64,000 nucleotides of DNA from Blumeriella jaapii (Eukaryota; Ascomycota; Leotiomycetes; Helotiales; Drepanopezizaceae): positions 372,001-436,000 of the forward strand of contig VWND01000017.1 in NCBI GenBank assembly GCA_009599575.1, written 5' to 3'. This document shows, in pieces, positions 11,201 through 21,747 of this stretch. A program made the position numbers and the translations under genes. The notes beneath the pieces are model-generated. The model searched no databases, had not been told where the DNA came from, and saw only the letters and a list, made by a program, of their open reading frames with translations. Every line of letters begins with the position of its first letter. Positions within the stretch are counted from its first letter, which is position 1.

Positions 11201-12330
11201 CTAGAACAGGAAGAAAGCAAGAGCGGCAACGGCGGCGAAGCCCAGAGATCCAATCTGGATGCTGGAACCGGCGCCGGTGATGATGTAGCCGCCGCCGGTG
11301 TTGTTGGGGCCCCAGGGAGCGGTGCCAGTTGGGGTGTACGGGGGAGGGCTGGCTTCGCACTTGGCGAGGTCGGAGTTGCACTTGGAGAGGTTGGGGTCTC
11401 CGCTGGAACGGCACTTGTTGTATTGGTCCTGGCAGCTGGTACCGTATGGAGGAGAAGGGGTGCCGCCGTTGCCACCGTTGCCTCCGTTGCCGCCGTTGCC
11501 ACCGTTTCCTCCGTTGCCGCCGTTGCCACCATTGCCTCCGTTGCAAGCAGCCAGCTGACCATCGCAGACAGCGCGGTTAGGGTCCCCAGAAGAGACGCAC
11601 TTCTCCCATTGGGCCTTGCAGCTGTTGTCGACAGGGGGAGAAGGAGGAGTGGTTGGGTAAGGAGGGCTGGGGTTGCCGCCGTTGCCACCGTTGCCGCCGT
11701 TGCCGCCATTGCAAGTGAACAGCTGGGCATCGCAGGCGGAGCGGTTAGGGTCACCAGAAGAGACACACTTCTCCCACTGCTCTTGGCAGCTGCCACCGGC
11801 AGGCGTGCTTGGAGTTGGGGCCGGCTTGCAGCCTCCGGGGCACTTGGTGATGGTGGAGGTCTTGGTGTAGACGTAGGTCTTCACGACGCTGCCGTAGGTC
11901 GAGTAGGTCGTCGCAGGGCACTTTCATGAGCGTTAGCACTTCTGGTGCGAGCTGGAGGCAGGAGGCTGGAACGGCAGCTACTTACGACAGTCGTGTAGAT
12001 GGTCACGCCCTGAGTGACCCAGATGTCACCCCCGTTACCACCGTTGCCATTGTTGTCACCGCCGTTGTTAGCTCCACCATTGTTGAAGCTATTGATGCTG
12101 CCAGTGCACTGAGCGTAGATGGAAGAGCAAGTGGCCTGGTTGGAGTTGGGCTGAGACTGGCAGTCCGACAAGATCTTCGCACACTCCTGGGGAGTGTGGG
12201 TGCGGTAGGGAGGATCGTTGAGGATGGTGGTGTTGTATTTGGGGGTGGTGGTCGCGTTTCGTCCAACGCAGCTCTGCGCATTGGCAGCCAAGGCGAGAAC
12301 AGCCAAGAGGCCGATGGATTGGGACACCAT
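11201..12330 (-). CDS. GPI-anchored secreted protein with four four-Cys modules
   Basis: Two exons, 12330-11986 and 11920-11201, with a 65-bp intron (GTAAGT donor, GCTAAC branch site, AAAG acceptor) in phase 0, giving 354 residues. A clear signal peptide (MVSQSIGLLAVLALAANAQS) opens the protein, and a C-terminal small-residue site followed by a hydrophobic tail (GFAAVAALAFFLF) indicates a GPI anchor, so it should sit on the cell surface or wall. Four modules share exactly the spacing C-x6-C-x10-C-x6-C: the first at residues 50-75, the other three after residue 160, each containing an SSGDPN-type turn. They are separated by Gly/Asn-rich linkers encoded by a 9-bp minisatellite. I do not recognise a named domain; it may be an adhesin-like or structural wall protein. 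Confidence 0.9.
11460..11545 (-). repeat. 9-bp Gly-Asn coding minisatellite
   Basis: On the coding (minus) strand the unit reads ggcaacgg with a variable third base, producing a (Gly-Gly-Asn)n linker inside the GPI-protein gene. A shorter array of the same unit lies at 11675-11712. Expansion or contraction by whole units would change linker length without shifting the frame. Confidence 0.85.
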
Positions 12331-13421
12331 TTTGAACAGCGAATGAAGCACGATGGATAAACGAGGGACTGTAGGAGAAAAGAGACGAGAGATGATGACT
12401 TTGCTGTGGTGAGGAGAGTGCGGTGAGGGTCGGAGCAAGCAATACTTATATCACTTGATGTGTGGGAATCAGCGAGAAAAACTTACTACCGAGAACACGA
12501 GCCTTGGCTATCCACAATAGCTCCATTGTCGAAGAGCCAAAGGCAGAAGCCAATCCCGGGGCTGGTGGACCGCAGGCCAGCCCGCTTAATCCTCCGGGTT
12601 GACTTGGCTGAGATGCGGAGACTGACAACTCACTCACTCATGGACAGGTGCTGGCAAGTGGCCACGACCGGCGAGGATCCGAAGACCGGCGCGGCGAGAG
12701 CTCATCACCACACGTTCGGCTTCTCATCGCTACATACATACTACATACATACATACCGTACCTACGCCTGCGGGGGACGTGAGCACCAGCAGAGTTGCCG
12801 GTGAGTCTGGCTGGCGGTCCCATCCCAGTGGATGCCATCGCATGCGCGGTGGCATGGCTGGTGGTCGTGGTGGGGCCGCTCGCTTATTTATTTATTTATT
12901 TATTGATCTCGGCTTCTAGCTTCTGACCAGGAGTGGCCGCCATCCATCCGCAACTCGCCCCCAGCGAGCCTTTTAATCTTACGACGTAGCATTACGAAGT
13001 GCTGACGAAGGACACGGTCGTGTGGTTTCAACGGTGCCAACCGATCGCCTGTTGTCCAATCACAGGTGCGCGCTCGAAACCCGCAAAGCATCTTTCGTCC
13101 GATGCTGAGCAGGCGTTATACTTTGCCTTCTTTCCTTTGACTTTGCAATGGCCATCGCGACGAGCTGTGTATGGCCAAATCTTTCCCATGCCTCGCATAC
13201 AGTGGAGCCCCGTTTCGCAGCCCTCAAATTGGCCTGCCGCTCTACTGTGTACACACACGATGTGGCACGCATTTTCGGTTGGTGCTCTCCGCATAAAAAC
13301 CCAATGTTCCATCCGGCCCACCCGCACGAGAGAACTTCGTAAAAGCTCAGCCATTCAATATCGGTGCAGTGTTGAGAATAGAAAATCCACGTAAAACGCA
13401 AAGGATTGTGATGATGCATAC

Positions 13422-13464
13422 ACACTGTACGGTACTGTACTGTACTGTCTGTACTGTACTTGTG
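13422..13464. repeat. TACTG pentamer array with palindromic units
   Basis: Repeated TACTG/CTGTA units. Similar arrays occur at 13686-13698, 13733-13767, 14108-14156, 14623-14644, 15403-15458, 15935-15954 and 16081-16110 in this interval, and singly at about 24157, 37013, 46629, 46700, 46737 and 57252. TACTGTACAGTA is its own reverse complement, so arrays can fold into hairpins. Confidence 0.85.
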
Positions 13465-14107
13465 TCCATGTACATGGCGCTAGTGTGAAGCTCCTTCGCC
13501 ACTCCTCCAGCTCCTGACCCCTTTGACTCCATCGCCCTTTCAGCCTCACTGCGGATTCATCCTGTTCCTACTCGTGACCCCAGTCTCCGAGTAATGCCTT
13601 CTCGCCAGTCTCCTCCGCGCTCTGGTGTGCAGCTTTTCATTTCCTTCGGGACATGTCTGGTGCAGGTATGGGTTCCAGGTGTTTCCTGTACTGTACCCTG
13701 AGATCTATCAACCTTTCATGTGGGAGTCTTGCTCTGTACAGTATGTACTGTACAGTACAGTACATATCATGGCTCTTAATCCAAGACTCCGCTTGGCATG
13801 GTCACCGGTTTACTCCTTTTATTCCAGCACATACGTGGTATAGCACATACGTGGTATAGCCAACGTAGCCAGATCTCATACTGTACCAGAGTCAAGACAC
13901 GCCGCTCAGGTTTTTCCCCCTCCTGTCATTTCGTGCCACCTTGGATTTCAAGCTTTCGATAAGTGTTCTAACCATGCCCATGCTCAGCATACCAAGAATC
14001 CGTATACACCTTGTGTCCGATCTCTGGAAAGGAAGCCTGTCGAGAGCATGGTTGACTGACTCTAGACACGTGATGCTGTATAAGGTAACCAGCGTTAGCG
14101 TAGGCGG

Positions 14108-14156
14108 CTGTACAGCACAGTACACACAGTACAGTACAGTACTCTCTCTGTACACT
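14108..14156. repeat. CAGTA/TACTG array, strongest palindromic example
   Basis: About 49 bp mixing tacag, cagta and gtaca units in both orientations, giving several overlapping inverted repeats. Confidence 0.85.
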
Positions 14157-15402
14157 GCCTCTCCAGCACAAATTACACGGTAAAAGTAGAGGTGAGTGGA
14201 GCGACGTTTAAAGTTCACGAAGCCTGAGGTCCGTGGCATAAAGCGGCAAGCTAATTAGATGATTGAAACATGCGAAAAAGGTCTCATCTGGGCATCGTTT
14301 GTTTGGTGTTTGGTGTTCTGTCCAATGTAACCTTATCCCCCCTTCTCGAGGAGTCTTGCGTCGAAAGTAGCGTCTCGTCATACGCGCGATGTTATGAGAT
14401 CGCACTCGACGTGAATGGCCTCCTCCTCACGAATCGATGCTCATGATGGCTGTGAAGGCCAGCCGTCGTGAAAAGTCTGTTCGTTAATCTTTTTCGAAGG
14501 GGCGGGGGAATAGGGGTAAGGAGGATAGACAGTTTTTCTGCTTGTTTTGTGGCTAAATTTGCGTCGCGTTGAGGCGAAACCCTCTTAGCCCCAAAGCCTA
14601 TCACGCAGGCACCCACTGTCCTCTGTACTGTACTGTACTGTACGGGACAGAGAGAGTACAGCACATCGTTCATCAGAGCGCCTCACCTTGTGACAATCTT
14701 CCCCTAGATGCAGGTCGGCCAAATACCAAATCCTCGAGGTTCAGCAACCCTAAGATGCCCAGCTAAAACCCCTACTCCGTAATTTCGATCTTCAAGAGCG
14801 GTTCCCTCTGCTGAGAGGGGAGGCAGAACTTACTTTGAGCTTTGTTCTTTACGACGACCTGCTCAGTTCCGGAGCCCACTGCGTTCCTCGTCTACATTGG
14901 TCTAGACAAACTCAACCGCGCTCAAGAATCAGGAGTTGACTTTCTCGGCCGGTCTTTCTCGTCCGAGATATTTCCGGCGTCGCGACTCTTCGACAACCTT
15001 TGACGACGGGCAGGGAATCCAACGTGATCTCTTTGTCTACGTCTGCTTGTCGTGCCTTATGTTTAATTCTGTGGTTGGGTATTGTAGAGGGGGGGCTGGG
15101 AATTCGACTCGACCTTGGTCGTACTCGCTCACATTCGGCATGTGCTGAGAAAACCTAAATCTGACTGGAGTGTGCCTAGCGCCTGGAGAAAGCTTTTTGG
15201 GGTTGTGGCCACACCGCTCCAGATCTTCTGTATGTACATTCAGGTGTTGTCGTTATGTGTGTTTGTGCTGCAGAATTGATCGATCGGCGCCTCGATCGCC
15301 AGGAAAATGCTCTGCAAGCAAACCGAAATTAAATCGAGCGCGCGACTTGTTAACGTCCGGCAAATTGACGTCACGTATTATATTGACGGAAGAAATGGTA
15401 CT

Positions 15403-15458
15403 TGTACATACTGTACTACTGTATTGACAGTACATACATACCGCACTGTAGTACTGCA
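15403..15458. repeat. TACTG/CAGTA array with ACATACATAC interruption
   Basis: Another member of the palindromic pentamer set, interrupted by a short acatacatac tract. Confidence 0.8.
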
Positions 15459-16529
15459 CATAGGAAGACGGCCCTCTATCGACCGCCTGGGGCACCGCCC
15501 CCCTCGCAATTTATCGGGGAACAGCCGCTGGATGGGGGATTCCGGTAAATATATCATAAGGGTCTCGAAAGGGCCAAAAAAGTCCAATTTGTGGACACAA
15601 GGTGGCAACATGGAGACGGACACTGGGAACGGGGACCCCATCCTGTAGCCTAGCTCGGTAGAGCAGAGCTAAGGGCATTTGCTGCTTGATAATATGGAAG
15701 TTACTGTCAACAAAAAGCAAACAATCAACGATATCCTACTCGCATATTCACCTCCGTCTGCGGTGTCTTTACCATTCTTCCAATTCTCAGCCAGTCCTCT
15801 CCTGTTCCTCGGCTTGGTTTAGTCGCACTTGGAACGCCATCCCCAACCATATTACAGACGGCCCAATATCCTCTTCTGCGGAAGAGCCCCGTGAGGAGCT
15901 GTTGACTGAAGAAATTTGGCTCGGGTGAATACCATGTACTTATGTACTGTACACAAGTGGGTTAACGCTTAGCGTACGATACTTGGTCACGTGAACCGGC
16001 GGTTCTGGTTGCTTAAATTCGCCTCGGATATGCTAGTGATTATGTTTTCTCTAGTGACTCTGAAATCTTCATTGTAGACGGTATACTGTACTCTAGTACA
16101 GTACTGTAGAAAGTAAGACGCTAGGTGTTCAGATATGATAGTCACGTGACATGGTCTTTCTGAAGGACTTGACGACTCCTGACCTGCCCGCAATGCTGTT
16201 AAATCACACCCACCCCAAGTGTACATGTTCTAATTTTCCAATTGTATCTGCCAGGGAATGCGGGGGCTGGAATTTGTGTAGACCTACGTCAAGCCTGTTT
16301 AGCTGCGTGATGATTCGTTGCGTGTGGAAGAAAATCCAGAGTGAACAAAGCTGTAGAATAGCAGAATGAGATAACGCGATCTGATGCTATCCCAATGGGT
16401 ACATCAAGTCCATTGACACATTGACCGAACTACCTACGAAAAGAGCGATAGACGTCACACAAGGAAGGCCTTAGGCCATCCTTGATAGCCTGCGTCAGGT
16501 GTACATCTCAATCAGTTCCCATTTCCAGC

Positions 16530-17081
16530 TTACAACTCTTCAATCTTCGACTTTCCAAGCTTGAAAAGGGCCTTGGCCTCGTCCAAAGCGGCCTTTCCAG
16601 GCATGCCTATAACCCGAGTCAGATACGTAGAAGAGGGTGAAGTGGACACGTGACAACATACACAGCAAGCACCTTTCCTCGCAGTTGGCATCTGGGGTCT
16701 TTCCACCCTTGCACGAGCAAGTGATCTTGTTGCCATTGGCGCTGCAAGTCGCAGTTTGCTCGGAGAGACCGCAGAACTCCTTGCAATCGGCCTCGTCCTC
16801 CGCGTCACAGCTGCCAACGGGGACGCCGAAGGAGGTAGCTGGCGACAAAAATGTTAGCACGTCTCCGATATTCTGGAGAAGGGGAGATGTGTACATTTGA
16901 AGTTGGCCACAACGATGTGAGACATGGCGTGGACCTCTCCGGATGATGGAACTGCTTATCGAGTGAGCTGATGTTGATCATGTCACTGCTGAGGATAGCG
17001 CCTACCGTTGCGCTCGACGGAGAGAGCCGATGCCAGCATCAGCAGGGCGGAGAGCGAAAGGGCGGACTTGAAGAATTGCAT
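16530..17081 (-). CDS. Small secreted cysteine-rich protein, four exons (effector-like)
   Basis: Exons 17081-17006, 16954-16895, 16838-16662 and 16606-16530 close in frame to give 129 residues. Donors are GTAGGC, GTACAC and GTATGT; acceptors are AAG or CAG (two choices 3 bp apart), CCAG and ATAG, with CTAAC and CTGAC branch-like sites. The protein starts with a signal peptide (MQFFKSALSLSALLMLASA) and has nine cysteines between residues of about 60 and 107, including TCSCKGG-like spacing, then a Lys/Ala-rich helical tail ending KIEEL. Small size, secretion signal, dense Cys and position in gene-poor DNA are typical of fungal effectors or antimicrobial-type proteins, but I recognise no family and infer no specific activity. 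The use of the GTATGT donor at 16661 is chosen because only it restores frame. Confidence 0.75.
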
Positions 17082-19479
17082 GTTGGTAATGTTTGATGGT
17101 TTTGAAGATGGAATGTGTTGATGAGAGATGAGAATGAAGAAGACGGATTGTGGTTGTCGTTGAAGTAGGTGACACCTGACGACTCGCGCTTGGGTCTCAG
17201 GCCAGCTTTAGCGCCGAGGTGTCACGAGGTACTGGCTTGGCGTTGCCACCCAAACATCCACGGACCTGGTTTGTGTATGTGCGAGATGTATGTCGTACTC
17301 ATTCTGATGAACTTACGCCCGCCGTGTATTCAACCTCAACTCGAAAGGAAGTGTTGACACAATCAAGCACAAGGAATAAAAGGGCAAATAATGTGCTGCT
17401 CGAATTGAATTCGTCGACCCAGATTTCCTGCGCGTGGCATACCGCCAGGTGTACTTGGCATCACTGCGCTCGCTTAATGAGCTGAAAGAAAACATGGACA
17501 GCTGTCATCGGGCGGAGCATTACATGACTTATCGTCGCTTCCATTTTGGTCTAAAGTCATTTACTTACTTCTAAATTGACTTGAAGCATACATCTTGGAC
17601 GTGTCCTTGAACTTGTCCAAGCAATCATATTCCTTTCGACAGTCATTTACATGATCTCGGTTTGAGGCACGCGCTTGCTTCAAGCTTCCGCGACGTAATT
17701 GAGGATGGTTTCTTTTGTAATTTGAGCTTATGAGAAATGTATGTAGACCTTTGCTTCGAAAAGTTTTCTTGAATGGAGTCGGTGAACGGGCCATCATCGG
17801 CGATTCACTTCCCACCCGATTGATTGTTTACGAAATATTCTAGGGTCGGGGAGATACTTTCAAGCAGAGCTTTGCTATCCATATCTCATAATCTTGTTTG
17901 CGTACGTGTCAATCATCTTACTTAGCCTTGTAATTATGGCAATGTTTCACATAAGCATTATCGATATGAAAGACAAAAGAACATTTAGTTGGGTTCAGGT
18001 TTAGTAAAGTTCACTTTAAATGCTGTGCTCATTTTGTCTTTCTAAATTGCGATGGCGAGACCTTTTAGTATCTGTCTGGGAATCATCTTCTGTTTTAGAT
18101 ACAACACATCCTTTGAAATGATAAACACTCTTCCAAAAAACTTCTTAGATCTGCCCTAAAAGTTAAAGTAATTCTGCTGAAATGGAAACCTTCACGAAAG
18201 CCAGAGTAGGTAGCAGAGAATCCTAGTCACGTTTTCTACCCGATGCGCCAGACCCTTTTTTTCTTACCGGCCACCGCAACTCGACTCGACTGCGGCTGCG
18301 ACAGCGACTGCAATTTCGTGTTTGTTTTGATGCTCTGATGTATACTCTGAAGTCGCGTACATTTCGAAAAAATAAAACATTCGACTTCTGTACATCAAAA
18401 TCAAATGCGCTTGTAGTAACCTAAATCAAAGCCGGACTTGTAGTATGCAATGGATATCTTGCTTCGGTATTAGTACTTTTGCTTCGCAGCCTTTTGAAAT
18501 TATTTTACATATAAAGCTGATTTAAGCACCAGAGCGTAGAAACTATAGGCATCTGTGCCAGGAATTTTGTATCCAACAGACTTGACGTCCCAGTTCTGTA
18601 GGATACGGCTTAATTCGCAGACAAATCTCGTTTGACTGTGTAATGTGCGCCCTTTCTGCTTTCGAGTTCCCTTTTCGACTTATGAATCTGGCTGACGTTT
18701 CCGATAGCCTTGACTCGCAAGCCCACAATCTTAACCACTTTCAAAGCAAAACTGATTTTGATATTGCAGATTCTGCCGTTTCTGTTTTCCGGTATAATTC
18801 TTAATTCAGAATTCTGGCTGACGAAATCCCTGGCAGATTCGACCTGCAAACTCATAGAAAAGAATTTTTGAAAGCAAAAATTTTCAAATGTCTGATATAG
18901 CTTTCCTTCTCCTTCTACCGTTGCTGTCTTCCGGCATGAAGCTCAGAGCACAATCCTGCCCGTTGAAGCTTGAGAATCCTTGGAAATGGTCATGTCATCT
19001 GTCGATGGTATATCCGCGAAATTATTGACGGTAAACCCGTGAGCCGGCAAATCTACCATGTTCAGATTCGGTGACATCAATAATCCGGTGGCTACCGAAT
19101 GCAGAAAGTCCGAAGCAACCTGAAATTCCAAAGCTATCTATCGCATTAGCATCGAGATCCAAGTTACCAGTTGTTCGAGAGCTGTAGAACTATCAAAAGG
19201 TTTTTAATGTCTTGACTTTGGCTGATGTTTGGCAGCTGCCAGGATCGAAGGTGAGTATCGACAACATCCGCTGACGCTAAAATCTCGGTTAATCGCTAGC
19301 GCCATTTTTGGAATTCGTCCTTCGACCTTCGACTTTCAGCCTTGCGCCTTCCCTCTCGACACTTCACCCCATTCTCTCTCGCGACACCACAAAATTTTCG
19401 CGCGTGGTGAACATTCTTCGTTGCTTCATCAGCGGTCGACGCGTAGAGGCCTTGCGGACAGGCGACTACCGGCACCACC
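17082..19479. other. Gene-free interval, AT-richer
   Basis: No gene supported. The part 17800-18950 is visibly AT-richer than the flanks and contains short similar blocks (ctggctgacg, ttgcagattctgcc) around 18690-18830 that may be a decayed repeat. The right end carries the leader of the coiled-coil gene. Confidence 0.45.
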
Positions 19480-21104
19480 ATGAACTCCATCATGATCATG
19501 AACGATCAGCATCTAATCATAGGAACCGGGACTGGCAGACCGGCGCACAATGGCGAGAACAGCTCTAGGCCTTCTGTATCCTCCCGCGGATCAAAAGCCG
19601 ACGGGCGCAAGTCACAGCAAGACAAGATGGCAAGCAAGAGTACCGAGTCTATGCGCCCGGACATGTTGAATTCGAGGGGTAGCAAGAGCGCATCCAAGAA
19701 GAAACAATCCCTCCGGGAGCGATTCGGTAGCCTTGGTCGCGCGAGTTCCAGAGAAAGCCTAGCTTTGGATAACAAGGACGGTGCAACTCTCGACAGCGAG
19801 TATGCGCCGTCTACCAGCGGAGCTACAATGGCGAGGAGTTACAGAACAAACTCAAGGTCGACCTTTCGCACGATGGCCACGATGGAAACGACCTCGACCC
19901 AGTACGAGCGCCTTGCGCGAGCCAATTCGGTTTCTGACCCTCACTTGCCTAATGTCGGACATGACGAGGATTTAGATCCATCTGAAGTCGATGAGGACTC
20001 TGTTAATGATAGGGCTCCCATTGCTGATTCCGTAGCCACTGGCGAGGAACTCTCATCTTTCCCCATTCACAAGGTCGACCTCCTCATGAAAGAAAATCCC
20101 TCGATTCGATCCGAACTTCTTCTACTCAAGGAGGCGATTTGTGAGGGCGAGAGCAGGCTTCTAGCTGCGAAGGCATCCCATGATGCTGACATGCATAAGA
20201 AGGTTTGGGCTGAGATGTTGAAGATTGGGCAACTAACAAAGGACCTGCTCGACAAGGATAAGAAGATTGTGTCCCTCTACGTCACAATTAAGGAGCAGGA
20301 AGACTCGATGAGCACGCAAAACGAGTCCCTAAAGTCTCTGCGCACCCGTATACACGATCTCAAGGCAAGAACATCTCGGATCGTAAAGCTAATCTCGCTC
20401 GTCGCGACCACAACAGCGCCATCGTGAAATTGGAGAGGGAGAAGCACGAACTCATGGAGAAGACGGCCATTCTAGAGCAAGAGCTACAGATGGAGAAGGT
20501 CAAGACACATGCCCAAGAGGCCGCAAAGGAGAGAGCTCTGAGAGATGCTGCACACATGCATCAGAACTATGGTTTTTATCGCGAGTACTTCGAGAAACAG
20601 CATGAACTTCACAACAAGTTCTTCTCCAATGGTGTCGGGGGCGAGCAAAACAACCCTACCGGTCTACCAGACGGCACCAGCGCTTTCAGCAACGATGGTG
20701 ATGCCCCACTCGAGTCAAAGGGTCTCTTGGAGCCAGATGATCATAAAATCAGTAGGTCTTCCAGCGCCGCCGAGTCCTCACAGCCTGAAGTCTCTCGGGA
20801 CTTCGAGCGTGATTCGACTCTGGTGAGTGGAGACCGTGACTGACGTTGCACTTTGGCAGAGCAAGCTGTTGTCAAGCTGAGGCAGTGGCACATCGCCAAC
20901 CTTGAGGTCGGCGCACCTACGGTCTTGACGGGCGTACAATTTCTGGATTGGGCGCGCAGCGGGAGCTCTCTGGAGAACATGGGCACGTCCAGACTGGATA
21001 CCTTGTCGGACGAAGCCACTCTTTCTCGCGTGAGCACTCCCGTATCTTTGTCGGATTTCCCAGTTCCCCCCTCGTCGGCATCGTCGCTCACCGACGCCTC
21101 TTGA
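19480..21104 (+). CDS. Coiled-coil protein, uncharacterised (frameshifted)
   Basis: Starts at an ATG in good context (caccaccatg). The first third is disordered and basic (Ser/Arg/Lys-rich, with LRERFGSLGR). A long coiled coil runs from about residue 195 (HKVDLLMKENPSIRSELLLL) past 340 (KHELMEKTAILEQELQ). Near 20361-20369 one base appears to be missing: the frame closes early, while the other frame continues as NISDRKANLARRDHNSAIV and on. Adding one G to the aagg run would join them. An intron 20823-20864 (GTGAGT, in-frame AG of a doubled agag acceptor) leads to a last exon 20865-21104. Full product about 527 residues. No family recognised; a cytoskeletal, scaffold or polarity role is only a guess from the coiled coil. 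Confidence 0.75.
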
Positions 21105-21332
21105 TGTTTCTGTCGGCTCGGCTTTGCTTTTCTCGGTGTATCGTACGAGTACTTCCTGCGCGTCATGATCCAATCTCCATCATGTCCTTGCTCTACTGGG
21201 CGGGGTCGGATGTCTTTGCATTTCGGGAACGGTCATCATGAATGTATGGGCTCTCATTGTCAGATGGAATGCATGTATGAACGATGATGGGTGGTGTTGG
21301 GTCTGGATTGGGGGGGGTAATGTTCCGGGACT

Positions 21333-21747
21333 TCACCACATGTACTTCAACGCCATGGCTAGGTAAATAATGCCAATACATATTTGCACCCACTCGTCTG
21401 TTCCTCGCAGTGCATTTCTTTCGTAAATCGGGATATTCCTCAAAGGTGAGGTAACCAACACTCCGTCCTGTGACCGCGCTGTCAGTTTCTCCGACTACTT
21501 TACTGACATGCTGTATGTGATTCACAATACCCGAGAGAGGAAAAAATAAACCTCGCTCAGGTTGGTGCAAACTCACGTCTCCCTCATATAACCCAAACTT
21601 TGTTGGTATAGCATCCAAAGTAGCGCAGATGGCATAGTGGTTGCAATCTGTCAGGTCTCTTTGGTGTGGAGGAGTGTAACGATTTGGAGCCGAGTGGTTT
21701 AGACTCACCAAACCACACACGACAAACGGATCAAAACGAAAACCCAT
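21333..21747 (-). CDS. Candidate two-TM microprotein, three exons
   Basis: Hidden spliced gene on the minus strand. Exon 1 is 21747-21709 (MGFRFDPFVVCGL), exon 2 is 21647-21577 (IATTMPSALLWMLYQQ then SLGYMRE), exon 3 is 21467-21333 (DGVLVTSPLRNIPIYERNAL then RGTDEWVQICIGIIYLAMAL, ending KYMW). Introns carry GTGAGT donors and CTGAC-type branch sites. The product, about 81-82 residues, would have hydrophobic segments at both ends of the chain and a conserved-looking soluble middle, as in small mitochondrial or ER membrane proteins. The exon 2/exon 3 junction is one base short of closing the frame at the G-pair at 21467-21468; a third G there would fix it, the same defect seen in other genes here. 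Function unknown. Confidence 0.5.

Larger units (their letters stand above)
12331..16529. other. Gene-free, repeat-rich interval
   Basis: No gene could be supported in 4.2 kb. The interval is marked by many TACTG/CAGTA pentamer arrays (listed separately), a TTTA run at 12884-12904 and a 15-bp direct duplication around 13827-13860. ORFs here are short and mutually overlapping on both strands. Confidence 0.5.

Noticed and set aside
11092..11929. Long ORFs on both strands over the GPI-protein gene (Ala/Thr/Val-rich and Leu/Pro-rich)
   Set aside because: Shadows of the Gly-Asn minisatellite; the chosen frame has signal peptide, Cys modules and GPI tail.
15646..15672. tRNA D-arm-like string tagcctagctcggtagagc
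   Set aside because: No B-box or acceptor pairing follows within tRNA distance.
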